A stretch of 64,000 nucleotides of DNA, from positions 1-64,000 of the forward strand of contig JAAYNA010000107.1 in assembly GCA_012521105.1 (NCBI GenBank). Reading direction: 5' to 3'. The translations under genes and the position numbers were made by a program. This DNA comes from Clostridiaceae bacterium (GTDB taxonomy: Bacteria; Bacillota; Clostridia; DSM-8532). The notes under the pieces were generated by a model. The model was not told the origin of the DNA, did not search any database, and saw only the letters and a program-made list of their open reading frames with translations. This document shows, piece after piece, positions 35,358-44,257 of the stretch; the first letter of the stretch is position 1; the number at the start of each line of letters is the position of its first letter.

Positions 35358-37088
35358 ATGAAAAAAACTCTAATCACTATTCTGACCGTGTTGCTGATAG
35401 CTGCCATGCTAACAGGCTGCGGACAGACATCCGGAGGTTCAACACCTGCAACTCCGGCTCCGGCTTCAAGCCAGGGAACTCAATCAACAGGTGATAGCGA
35501 CAGTATTTACAATCCGGTAGGTACATACCCGATTGTAAAGGAAAGAATCAAACTTACAATTCTTGCACCGGCAGATGGTGAGTATGACAGAAATGAAAAC
35601 TTATTTACCAAGGAACTCGAAGAAAAAATGAATATTGATATCGAGTTTACAGTTGCACAGCCAGGTGCTTTTAAAGAAAAAATGAACTTAATGTTTGCAT
35701 CGGGTGACTTAACAGATATTGTTGCAACAGGTGCAGGCGGTACCGACAGAATGGACAAGGCCACAGAAGCACTATTGGGTTCTCAGGGATTAATTATCCC
35801 GTTGAATGAATACTTTGATACTGTATCAATTGGTTATAAAGAGGCTTTTGAACAGCTGCCCGGTCTGCGTGAGTTTATTACTACTCCTGACGGTAATATT
35901 TACTCGTTGCCTAACGTAGATGGAAGTTTACATGTTCAGTATACAAATAAATTGTGGATTAACACTGTTTGGCTGGATAATCTTGGGCTTGACATGCCAA
36001 CAACAACCGAAGAGTTTTATCAGGTGCTGAAGGCCTTCAAAGAGATGGATGCAAATGGCAATGGTGATCCGAATGATGAAATACCATTGTCTTCAGTTAA
36101 ATCCGGAACTGGAGTTCAATTTGACGGCTTCCTTATGAATCCGTTCATATTGACACCTCATCCCGAAAGAATGTGGGTTGATAACGGTAAGGTTATCTAT
36201 AGTCCAATTGAAGAAGGATACAGGGAAGGTCTTGCTTACCTGCATAGATTATATAAGGAAGGGTTAATCTATCCCGAATCATTCACACAGGACATGAAAG
36301 CTCAGGTAAATCTTAATGAAAATGGTGACGTACCTGTTATCGGTGCTTTCCTGGCATTGCGCCCGGGATATGCTAATGATTTGAGCACATTACCAAACAG
36401 TAAAAAGTGGGAGCAATATCAATCATTACCACCGCTGAAGGGACCTGATGGAGAAGCTATAGCTGCATGGAATCCGTATGCAATGTATCAGACGGGTATT
36501 GCGTCCATAACAAAAGACTGTAAATATCCGGAAGCTGCATTCAGGCTCATTGACTACATTGCTACACCGGAAGGCACATTGCGTACTGCAGAGGGTATAG
36601 AGGGTAATGGCTGGAGAAAAGCAACTGCTGACGAAAAAGGTATGGATGGGCGTCCCGCAGTATTTACTCAGATTACCGAAGGAAAAATAGAAAACTCCGG
36701 ATGGGGTCAGCTCTGCGGTCTTGTAAGAACTCCTGATTTTGTTCTTTCATACGCTTATCCGCAGGATCCTTATGCAGATGATGTTGTACCTTTGATAGGA
36801 AGGCAGATTGTTCTCTACAAGGGTTCACTTGAACATGAAAAAGTTGCACAGCCTTTAGAATCAGTACTTCCCGAGCTTTATTACTCTCAGGAGCAAATTG
36901 ATGAACTGGCGCTGTTGAAAACAACAATTAACGATTATGTTAATTCTTCGGTAGTACGTTTTATTACCGGTGATCTTGATGTTGAAAAGGATTGGGAAAG
37001 CTATCTGAAACAAATGAAGGATCTTGGCGTTGAGCGTTACATTGAAATAGTACAGTCGGCATACGACGTAAGCAGCTTTAAGAAATAA
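35358..37088 (+). CDS. ABC sugar transporter substrate-binding lipoprotein (LplA/YtcQ-like)
   Basis: 576 residues. The lipoprotein signal ends at LLIAAMLTGC, followed by a Ser/Thr/Pro-rich linker and a type I sugar-binding domain. The loop MDANGNGDPNDEIPL is a calcium-binding-like motif common in this binding-protein family. The size and the two downstream permeases match the oligosaccharide importers that carry rhamnogalacturonan products in Bacillus (YtcQ-YteP-YtcP) and relatives. AAGGAGG precedes ATG 35358; an in-frame start at 35274 would spoil the signal peptide. Ligand probably a plant cell-wall oligosaccharide. Confidence 0.9.
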   Translation: MKKTLITILTVLLIAAMLTGCGQTSGGSTPATPAPASSQGTQSTGDSDSIYNPVGTYPIVKERIKLTILAPADGEYDRNENLFTKELEEKMNIDIEFTVAQPGAFKEKMNLMFASGDLTDIVATGAGGTDRMDKATEALLGSQGLIIPLNEYFDTVSIGYKEAFEQLPGLREFITTPDGNIYSLPNVDGSLHVQYTNKLWINTVWLDNLGLDMPTTTEEFYQVLKAFKEMDANGNGDPNDEIPLSSVKSGTGVQFDGFLMNPFILTPHPERMWVDNGKVIYSPIEEGYREGLAYLHRLYKEGLIYPESFTQDMKAQVNLNENGDVPVIGAFLALRPGYANDLSTLPNSKKWEQYQSLPPLKGPDGEAIAAWNPYAMYQTGIASITKDCKYPEAAFRLIDYIATPEGTLRTAEGIEGNGWRKATADEKGMDGRPAVFTQITEGKIENSGWGQLCGLVRTPDFVLSYAYPQDPYADDVVPLIGRQIVLYKGSLEHEKVAQPLESVLPELYYSQEQIDELALLKTTINDYVNSSVVRFITGDLDVEKDWESYLKQMKDLGVERYIEIVQSAYDVSSFKK

Positions 37089-37159
37089 TGATGATTATCA
37101 TTTAGCTGTTGAAAAATATCTTCATTTGAAAATAGTGGACAGATACAAAACTCACTGTT

Positions 37160-37195
37160 ACAGATTGAGTCCACTTTGAAGTGGACTCAATCTGT
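37160..37195 (+). repeat. 17-bp perfect inverted repeat between binding protein and permease genes
   Basis: ACAGATTGAGTCCACTT and its exact complement flank two bases (37177-37178). The tail is ATATTTAAC, so termination would be partial. Such hairpins after binding-protein genes usually keep their mRNA more abundant than that of the permeases, by attenuation or by blocking 3' exonucleases. Confidence 0.7.
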
Positions 37196-37268
37196 ATATT
37201 TAACAAACGAAGTATAACAGGTGATATACCATTTAATTTGAACCAGATAATTTAGGGAGGGCCTCATT

Positions 37269-38204
37269 TTGAAGTTTAGGAAGGCAGAACTAAAAAAAGA
37301 TGTGAATCGTATAAGGAAAGGTATAATCAGACACTGGCAGCTGTATCTTCTTGTATTGGCGCCAATCACATATTTGGTTATTTTTAAGTACATTCCGTTG
37401 ATCGGATCGGTTATAGCCTTTAAGGATTATAGCTTTGTTAAAGGGGTTTTTGGCAGCGATTGGGTGGGATTAAAGCATTTTATAAGATTTTTCAAATCTC
37501 CCCAGTTCAAAACCTTAATGCTTAATACTATAGGATTATCGTTATATCAAATTATAGCAGGAGTCGCTCCACCAATTCTGTTAGCGATTGCGTTAAACTA
37601 TGTACGAAGCAAAATATTTGGGAAAACCGTTCAAATGGTAACGTATATGCCATATTTTATTTCAACGGTTTTAGTAGTGGGAATCCTGTCACAGATCCTG
37701 TCGTTGGGCGGGCCTGTAAACCAGATTATTAAAGCTATGGGAGTAGAGCCTGTTCATTTCATGGGCGACCCGAAGCTATTCAGAACTATTTATGTATTTT
37801 CTGGTATCTGGCAAAATAACGGATATAATGCTGTTATTTATTTGGCAGCATTGGCTGCAATAAGCCCGGAACTGTATGAAGCAGCTATAATTGACGGTGC
37901 ATCCATCTGGAAAAGGATATACTACATTGACATTCCCAGTATACTTCCTACAGCAGTCATATTACTGATTCTTGCCTGTGGAAGAATCCTGTCAATAGGT
38001 TATGAAAAGGTTTTGCTTATGCAGAATAATTTGAATTTGCAGACATCTGATATTATATCGACATATGTATACAGAGTGGGGCTAATTTCAATGCAATACA
38101 GCTATTCCACTGCCATTGGCTTGTTCCAGTCTGTTGTTTCATTTATACTTCTGGTTTTAGTTAATAAAGTATCAAGATCATTAAATGAAACAAGCTTGTG
38201 GTAA
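37269..38204 (+). CDS. ABC sugar transporter permease (LplB/YteP-like)
   Basis: 311 residues, six membrane helices. The EAA-type cytoplasmic loop reads LYEAAIIDGASIWKRIYYIDIPSI and contacts the ATPase. The N-terminus HWQLYLLVLAPITYL matches the LplB/YteP group. The TTG start at 37269 has AGGGAGGG upstream. It overlaps the reading frame region of the next permease gene closely, and both belong to the importer started by the binding protein at 35358. No ATPase gene is present, so a shared MsmX-type ATPase is expected. Confidence 0.9.
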   Translation: MKFRKAELKKDVNRIRKGIIRHWQLYLLVLAPITYLVIFKYIPLIGSVIAFKDYSFVKGVFGSDWVGLKHFIRFFKSPQFKTLMLNTIGLSLYQIIAGVAPPILLAIALNYVRSKIFGKTVQMVTYMPYFISTVLVVGILSQILSLGGPVNQIIKAMGVEPVHFMGDPKLFRTIYVFSGIWQNNGYNAVIYLAALAAISPELYEAAIIDGASIWKRIYYIDIPSILPTAVILLILACGRILSIGYEKVLLMQNNLNLQTSDIISTYVYRVGLISMQYSYSTAIGLFQSVVSFILLVLVNKVSRSLNETSLW

Positions 38205-38217
38205 GGGGGTATGGACG

Positions 38218-39117
38218 ATGGAAAAAGCAAAAACAAAAAAGAGTTTATCAGATAATTTGTTCTTTATTGTAAACGGACTGTTTTTATTAATTTGTTTTAT
38301 TGTTGTGGCTTTTCCAATATTGAATGTGGTTAGCCAGTCGGTAAGTTCACCAAAAGCTGTTATCGCCGGAAAGGTATTCCTGTGGCCCGTTGATTTTAAC
38401 TTAAATGCATATAAACAGATTTTTCAAAACAAACTGTTGATGACAGGATATAAAAATTCCTTTTTGTATACCCTTGTCGGAACATTTTTTAATATAGTAA
38501 TGACGGTGGCAATTGCATATCCGCTTTCACGCAAGGATTTTATAGGACGTAACGTAATTACAGGAATATTTGTGTTTACAATGATTTTTAATGCTCCATT
38601 GATACCAACATATCTGAACATTAAAAATCTTGGACTTTTGGATACATTCTGGGTAATGGTAATACCTGGTGCCATTTCGGTTTACAATATGATTATTGCC
38701 AGGACTTTTTTCCAAAACACTATTCCAACAGAGCTGTTTGAAGCATCAGAACTGGACGGGGCAAGTGATATGCAGGTATTAACAAATGTAGTTTTACCTT
38801 TATCTAAACCTATATTGGCAGTTCTGGTACTATATTATGCTGTTGGGCACTGGAATGCATATTTTGACGGTATGATTTACCTGAACACCGAAATGAAATT
38901 CCCGTTACAGGTTGTTTTGCGTAATATTTTGGCAAGTGTCGAAATGATTGAGCAAATGGTCAGTTCAATAACTGTTCAGGATGCTCAAAGGCTTGCATAC
39001 GTGGAAGTAATGAAATACGCAATTATTGTTTTTGGAAGTATTCCGGTACTGTTATTATATCCCTTTGTACAGAAATATTTTGTAAAAGGTGTTATGATAG
39101 GGTCTGTAAAGGGGTAA
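38218..39117 (+). CDS. ABC sugar transporter permease (LplC/YtcP-like)
   Basis: 299 residues, six membrane helices, with the ATPase-contact loop LFEASELDGASDMQVLTNVVLP. ATG 38218 follows AAGGGGG and is 13 bp after the previous stop; an in-frame ATG at 38185 lies inside the previous gene and lacks spacing. The protein ends with the KG motif typical of this family (MIGSVKG). It completes the first importer. Confidence 0.9.
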   Translation: MEKAKTKKSLSDNLFFIVNGLFLLICFIVVAFPILNVVSQSVSSPKAVIAGKVFLWPVDFNLNAYKQIFQNKLLMTGYKNSFLYTLVGTFFNIVMTVAIAYPLSRKDFIGRNVITGIFVFTMIFNAPLIPTYLNIKNLGLLDTFWVMVIPGAISVYNMIIARTFFQNTIPTELFEASELDGASDMQVLTNVVLPLSKPILAVLVLYYAVGHWNAYFDGMIYLNTEMKFPLQVVLRNILASVEMIEQMVSSITVQDAQRLAYVEVMKYAIIVFGSIPVLLLYPFVQKYFVKGVMIGSVKG

Positions 39118-39236
39118 AATTCTGTATAATGAATAAATTTAAAAATAAGATTTCATAGTGTTATGGAACTTAAAGTAATAAACTGAGAACAGGATAGGAA
39201 TATGCACATAAATAATATCATTCGGGGGGATGAAAA

Positions 39237-40472
39237 ATGTCGGTTCATTCAACTAAAGGAGCTTTGGCAGGAGAACGTTATCGGGTTATTGTTTCTACAG
39301 ATATAGGAGGTAGTGATCCCGACGATTTTCAGTCAATGGTACACTACCTGCTTTATTCCGACGTATTCGATACAGAAAGTCTGATTTCTTCACCATGGGG
39401 TGCGGGTACAGTACAGGATATTCTGGAAGTAATCGATCAGTATGAAATTGATTACCCTAAATTACGCTCTCATTCTTCGGGTTATCCAACCCCTGAATAT
39501 CTGCGCTCCATTACAAAACAGGGTGTCATTGATACGGCTCCATTCAAAGGATACAGTAAAGCAACAGAAGGATCGGACTGGATTATAAAATGTGCCAGAA
39601 AAGATGATCCACGCCCTTTGTACATACTGATTTGGGGGTTGCTGGAGGATCTCGCTCAAGCTCTTCATGATGCACCGGATATCAAAGATAAACTGAGGGT
39701 TTATTATATCGCCGGTCCAAATAAAAAATGGGGTTTGAATGCTTACGAATATATTCGTGAAAACTTTCCCGATTTATGGATTATTGAAAACAATTCAACG
39801 TACAGAGGTTGGTTTGTTGGTGGAAATCAGGAACAGGACTTGGGTAATAAAACCTTCGTAACTAACCATGTCTCAGGACATGGAGCGTTGGGGAATTATT
39901 TTGCGAAGCATCTGGATGGAGTTATTAAAATGGGCGATACACCTTCGGTTGCGTATCTGCTGAAGGGGACTCCCGAATGTCCCGAGAAACAGTCATGGGG
40001 CGGATCCTTTGTTAAAGTTGGAAACCGGCCAAAATCCGTATACCGGGGGCTTACCGATCAAAAAGACACAGTAGAGGTATTTGGTGTACTCGAACTGATT
40101 TTAAACGGTCCGCATATTGAAAAGAGTCCGGATGAACCTGCTTTTTCCTTGATTGTCCAGGAACAGGAGTTTTATGGTTACTACTGCGGGAATGGAGAGT
40201 ACAGGGTTCGTTATATGCCAAAAACAACAGGATTATGGAGTTATACGACGAAAAGTGATATCCCTGAATTGAATGGACTGTCGGGTATGTTCACCTGCAT
40301 AGAAGAAACAGAGGAAGGACGAAAAGGTGATGAGAACCGTTATCCAAACTGGTGGTCCGACATTATTGATGCAAAGTATGCGGAATACGAGCACAAGGGT
40401 GCAAAAACTGTGAGTACATGGCGGGAGGAGTTTTTACGTGATTTTCAGGTCAGGTTGGATCGGTGCTTATAG
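39237..40472 (+). CDS. DUF1593 nucleoside-hydrolase-like protein with inserted DUF5060-like domain
   Basis: 411 residues, no signal peptide. Residues 15-250 show the nucleoside-hydrolase-like DUF1593 fold, with the Asp-rich metal motif STDIGGSDPDD and FVTNHVSGHGALGN. The family's C-terminal ending (WWSDIID, then WREEFLRDFQVRLD) is present at 371-411. Between them, about residues 272-356, lies a stretch that resembles DUF5060 (VEVFGVLELILNGP and GEYRVRYMPKTTGLWSYTT), the beta domain that starts the next gene product. GGGGGGATG precedes the ATG. The protein likely acts on a glycoside; its substrate is unknown. Confidence 0.75.
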   Translation: MSVHSTKGALAGERYRVIVSTDIGGSDPDDFQSMVHYLLYSDVFDTESLISSPWGAGTVQDILEVIDQYEIDYPKLRSHSSGYPTPEYLRSITKQGVIDTAPFKGYSKATEGSDWIIKCARKDDPRPLYILIWGLLEDLAQALHDAPDIKDKLRVYYIAGPNKKWGLNAYEYIRENFPDLWIIENNSTYRGWFVGGNQEQDLGNKTFVTNHVSGHGALGNYFAKHLDGVIKMGDTPSVAYLLKGTPECPEKQSWGGSFVKVGNRPKSVYRGLTDQKDTVEVFGVLELILNGPHIEKSPDEPAFSLIVQEQEFYGYYCGNGEYRVRYMPKTTGLWSYTTKSDIPELNGLSGMFTCIEETEEGRKGDENRYPNWWSDIIDAKYAEYEHKGAKTVSTWREEFLRDFQVRLDRCL

Positions 40473-40603
40473 TTGCCGGCCATAAGGTATCACGAATGTC
40501 ACATAGAAACGGGGAAAGCACCATATATATACACAACCTCTGAATTTGGGAAATTTACAGTTTTTTATTATATTAAAACTTAGTTTAAGATTTTAAGCAA
40601 CGG

Positions 40604-40662
40604 AGATTCCACGTAAAATGAGTAATATCATTTTAATATTAAATTCAAGTGGAATCTTTTCA
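40604..40662 (+). terminator. terminator after the DUF1593 gene
   Basis: AGATTCCAC (40604-40612) pairs with GTGGAATCT (40649-40657), enclosing a second hairpin AAAATGA/TCATTTT at 40615-40634. It is followed by TTTCATTTTC. The remaining 200 bp before the next gene are very AT-rich and hold the promoter at 40788. Confidence 0.6.
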
Positions 40663-40787
40663 TTTTCAACATAAACCGGCAATAATGGGCAACGCCTTGT
40701 TTACAGCCAAAAACGAGCAATTGTATCCAAGCATTGGCAGACAACTAAAATAATATTTAAATCAATTAAAAAACTTAAGTAGATTTA

Positions 40788-40816
40788 TTGACATATTTTA
40801 TAAATAATTATATAAT
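40788..40816 (+). promoter_or_regulatory. consensus sigma-A promoter of the apiose-type operon
   Basis: TTGACA (40788-40793), 17 nt, TATAAT (40811-40816): full consensus. The 24 bp at 40775-40798 match 31103-31126 upstream of the GH140 gene in 21 positions. A perfect promoter in a sugar operon suggests it is controlled by repression or by the shared upstream element. Confidence 0.85.
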
Positions 40817-40873
40817 TTATTTATATTTATTAGTTAAATTATAAAATATCTGTTATTGAGGGGGGTATGGAAA

Positions 40874-42391
40874 TTGAGTTCAACTGTAGAAAAATGGGGA
40901 ATTTTTGAGCTACAACTGAGTACAAAAAGGAACTATGCTAATCCGTTTACAGATGTTAAACTGAAAGCCTGTTTTTATAATTCAAACCATAAAAAAGTTG
41001 TATATGGTTTTTATGATGGAGATGGAATTTACAAGATTCGTTTTATGCCCGAGCTTGAAGGTGAGTACAAATATACTGTCTATTCAAATGATCCGGACAT
41101 GAATAATATTTCAGGAGTATTTTCAGTTACTCCGCCTTCAGAAAATAACCACGGGCCTGTTAAAGTGACAGGCGAACATTTTACATATGCAGATGGCACA
41201 CCGTTTTTTGTTATGGGAACAACTGCATATGTTTGGCATCACCGACCGGCAGAAATACGGGAAAGGACATTACGCAGCTTTTCAAAGTATGGTTTTAATA
41301 AAATAAGAATGCTTTTTTTTCCAAAACATTACACAGGTAAATTTAATGCAGTGGATGTAAGTTATGAACCCCCTTGTTACCCATTTGAAGGAGAACCGAA
41401 AAATTTTGATTTTACTCGTCCGAATCCCGAGTATTTCCGTTTATTTGAAGAAAGAGTTAAAGAATTAGGTGAGCTTGGAATAGAGGCAGATGTGATTCTG
41501 TTTCATCCATATGATTTTGGCCACTGGGATATTGATGTTAAAATGGACGAAGAAGATGCGCTTCTTTATCTCAGATATATCATAAACAGGTTGTCAGCAT
41601 TTCGTAATGTCTGGTGGAGTCTTGCAAATGAGTATGATATAGGCTATGACGAAGATAACCCGGACAGGTTTATACTAAGTAAGACTCGCAGAAATTGGGA
41701 TGTAATTGGTGAATATATAAAAGCAAATGATCCGTATGGTCATCCCAGATCATGTCATAATATTTCTTATGGATGGATATACCCCGATCGTCCATGGATG
41801 ACCCATGTGTCTTATCAGCATCCTGATACTTACACCCTGATGCTGGAACTTAAAAGAGATTATAAAAAACCCGTTATTAATGATGAATATCAATATGAAG
41901 GTAATCTTCCTGACAGTTGGGGCAATTCGTCAGCTGAATTAACTGTATTGCGCCATTGGCTTTCTGTTATGGCAGGAGGGTATGCCAGCCACGGTGAAGC
42001 TTTCATAATAGACCGAAATAACCGCGACATATTCTGGTCTTATGGTGGAGATATGGTTGGAGGCAGTGCACCCTGTCTGAAATTTATGAAGGAAATTGTA
42101 ATGTCTTGTCCATGGCATGAAATGGAAAGAGATTATGTAAATACTGACGGTCATAATTATTTTTCCCTGTCTAAAGGAAATGAGTTTTATTTACTGTTTT
42201 TCAAGAATGGAATGAAAAATAAAAATTTGTGGATTGGTTCAAAAGAAGACCCTCAGGCTGATTATATATACGATGCAGTCTTTTATGATGTAAAAAACTG
42301 TAAGGTTATAAAATCGTGCAGAATAAATACAAATACCGATACGATTGAAATTACCGACTGGACAGCAGTTACGCTTAAGCTTGTTAAATGA
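40874..42391 (+). CDS. DUF5060-DUF4038/DUF5605 glycoside hydrolase
   Basis: 505 residues. An N-terminal DUF5060 beta domain (VEKWGIFELQL to SGVFSV, about 1-95) is followed by a TIM barrel of the DUF4038 (apiosidase-like) superfamily, and then a C-terminal beta domain of the DUF5605 type. Two glutamates sit where clan GH-A enzymes have their acid/base and nucleophile: Glu253 in WWSLANEYD and Glu338 in VINDEYQYEG. The TTG start at 40874 is favoured by GAGGGGGG upstream; there is no signal peptide. It heads the operon that continues with the transketolase genes and probably releases a sugar from imported side-chain fragments. Confidence 0.78.
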   Translation: MSSTVEKWGIFELQLSTKRNYANPFTDVKLKACFYNSNHKKVVYGFYDGDGIYKIRFMPELEGEYKYTVYSNDPDMNNISGVFSVTPPSENNHGPVKVTGEHFTYADGTPFFVMGTTAYVWHHRPAEIRERTLRSFSKYGFNKIRMLFFPKHYTGKFNAVDVSYEPPCYPFEGEPKNFDFTRPNPEYFRLFEERVKELGELGIEADVILFHPYDFGHWDIDVKMDEEDALLYLRYIINRLSAFRNVWWSLANEYDIGYDEDNPDRFILSKTRRNWDVIGEYIKANDPYGHPRSCHNISYGWIYPDRPWMTHVSYQHPDTYTLMLELKRDYKKPVINDEYQYEGNLPDSWGNSSAELTVLRHWLSVMAGGYASHGEAFIIDRNNRDIFWSYGGDMVGGSAPCLKFMKEIVMSCPWHEMERDYVNTDGHNYFSLSKGNEFYLLFFKNGMKNKNLWIGSKEDPQADYIYDAVFYDVKNCKVIKSCRINTNTDTIEITDWTAVTLKLVK

Positions 42392-42473
42392 TACTTTATG
42401 AAGATTGGTGCAAAATTCCAATTTATACTTGTCATTTTTTGTAGGGGGGCAAATATTTTAATGGAGGGGAAAT

Positions 42474-43304
42474 ATGAATACTTGTAAACACCTTATAAAA
42501 AAAGCAGCACAGATTCGCAGAGATATAGTGGACATAGTTTACCGGTCAAGTGCCGGACATATAGGAGGTTCACTTTCTGAAACTGATATTCTTGTTGCAC
42601 TTTACTATAAAGTAATGAATATTGATCCTGAAAATCCCGAGTGGCCTGAGAGGGACAGATTTATACTAAGCAAGGGACATTCAATTGATGCTTATTATTG
42701 TGTGCTTGCAGACAGAGGTTTTTTTGATAAGAAAGAACTTCTGACATACTCTCAATTTGGGTCAAAATTTATTGGTCATCCGAACAGGCAGGTACCGGGG
42801 GTGGAAATGAACACCGGAGCATTAGGGCACGGGTTATCAATTGGGGTTGGAATGGCTCTTGCAGCCAAAATGGATAAAAAGGATTACCGGGTGTTTGTTT
42901 TAATGGGAGACGGAGAATTGGCTGAAGGTTCTGTATGGGAGGCAGCGATGGCTGCATCCAATTACAAGCTGGATAATCTTGTGGCTATTATAGACCGGAA
43001 TGGCTTGCAGATAAGTGGAAAAACAGAAGAGGTAATGGCTATTGAACCTTTGGAGGAAAAATGGAAAAGCTTTGGATGGAATGTTTCTGTGATAGATGGT
43101 CATGATATTCCTTCAATTTGCAGTGCTCTTTCGGAAGACAAAAAAGTGCTGAACGTACCTTCCCTGATAATAGCTGAAACAATAAAGGGAAAAGGAGTAT
43201 CCTTTATGGAAAATGAGCCCGGGTGGCACCATGGGGTTATGAGTCCCGATGAATATAAAAGGGCCTGTGAAGAACTGGACAAAATGCTGGAGGTGCTTTC
43301 ATGA
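42474..43304 (+). CDS. split transketolase, N-terminal (thiamine-diphosphate) subunit
   Basis: 276 residues. It contains the transketolase N-domain motifs: SAGHIGGSLSETDILVALYY, SKGHS, GALGHGLSIGVGMA, and the ThDP/metal motif MGDGELAEGSVWEAAMAASN. TGGAGGGG precedes the ATG. It overlaps the C-terminal subunit gene by 4 bp. Split transketolases of this size occur in dedicated sugar operons. Next to an FGGY kinase, a FucI/AraA-type isomerase and apiosidase-like enzymes, the best fit is apulose-4-phosphate transketolase subunit A (AptA). Classic pentose-phosphate transketolase activity is the alternative. Confidence 0.88.
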   Translation: MNTCKHLIKKAAQIRRDIVDIVYRSSAGHIGGSLSETDILVALYYKVMNIDPENPEWPERDRFILSKGHSIDAYYCVLADRGFFDKKELLTYSQFGSKFIGHPNRQVPGVEMNTGALGHGLSIGVGMALAAKMDKKDYRVFVLMGDGELAEGSVWEAAMAASNYKLDNLVAIIDRNGLQISGKTEEVMAIEPLEEKWKSFGWNVSVIDGHDIPSICSALSEDKKVLNVPSLIIAETIKGKGVSFMENEPGWHHGVMSPDEYKRACEELDKMLEVLS

Positions 43305-44251
43305 ATACAATACATAACAGGCAGGTTGTTTGTGAAACTCTTATGGAAATTGCAAAAGAAGATAGGGATATAGTAGTATTGTGCAGTGATTCAAGAGGGT
43401 CTGCTTCAATGAAACCTTTTGCAGAAAAGTATCCCGAACAGTTTATTGAAACAGGAATAGCTGAACAGAATATTGTTGGGATTGCAGCAGGCCTTGCCGC
43501 ATCCGGAAAGAAACCGTTTATAGCTTCACCGGCCTGTTTTTTGACTACCAGATCTGCAGAACAGATAAAAGTGGATGTATCTTACTCAAACACAAATGTA
43601 AAGCTTCTTGGAATAAGTGCCGGAATCAGTTATGGTGCTCTTGGAATGTCTCACCATTCACTTCAGGATATAGCCCTGTTGAGAGCAATTCCTAATATTT
43701 TGATTGTGGTCCCTGCAGACAGATTTGAAGCTCGGCTTGTAACTGAAGCGATTGTCGGTTACAACGGTCCGGCCTATATGCGCATAGGGCGAAATCCTGT
43801 AGAAGATGTTTACACATCCGGTAATTACGAGTTTCAGCTTGGTAAGGCAATTACCCTTAGAGATGGTGATTCTCTTTCCATAATAACTTTTGGAGAAACA
43901 GTAAAAATTGCACTGGATGCTGCAGAATTGATGTCTAACCAAGGTATAAACTGCAGGGTAATAAATATGCACACCATCAAACCCATTGATAAGGAGTGCA
44001 TTATTAAGGCTGCAAAAGAAACGGGTGCCATAATAACAATTGAAGAACACAGCATTTTAAGTGGTTTTGGTGCAGCAGTTGCAGAAGTGGTTGTCCAGAA
44101 TTATCCTGTACCAATGAAAATAATGGGTATACCAGATGAGCCTGCAATACCTGGTAAATCAAAGGAAGTGTTTGCCCATTATGGAATTAGCCCCGAGAAT
44201 TTGTGCCTGGAAGCTGAAAAATTAATAAATAAGAAAAGAAATGGCTGGTGA
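43301..44251 (+). CDS. split transketolase, C-terminal (pyrimidine-binding) subunit
   Basis: 316 residues. The pyrimidine-binding domain has FIETGIAEQNIVGIAAGLA with the catalytic Glu, plus SPACFLTTRSAEQIKVDVSY. The C-terminal domain (INMHTIKPIDKECI, TIEEHSILSGFG) completes the enzyme. It starts at ATGA overlapping the stop of the N-terminal subunit, which ensures equal synthesis. In this context it may be subunit B of an apulose-4-phosphate transketolase, giving xylulose 5-phosphate and dihydroxyacetone phosphate; that step is inferred from the neighbours. Confidence 0.88.
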   Translation: MNTIHNRQVVCETLMEIAKEDRDIVVLCSDSRGSASMKPFAEKYPEQFIETGIAEQNIVGIAAGLAASGKKPFIASPACFLTTRSAEQIKVDVSYSNTNVKLLGISAGISYGALGMSHHSLQDIALLRAIPNILIVVPADRFEARLVTEAIVGYNGPAYMRIGRNPVEDVYTSGNYEFQLGKAITLRDGDSLSIITFGETVKIALDAAELMSNQGINCRVINMHTIKPIDKECIIKAAKETGAIITIEEHSILSGFGAAVAEVVVQNYPVPMKIMGIPDEPAIPGKSKEVFAHYGISPENLCLEAEKLINKKRNGW

Positions 44252-44257
44252 AACAAA

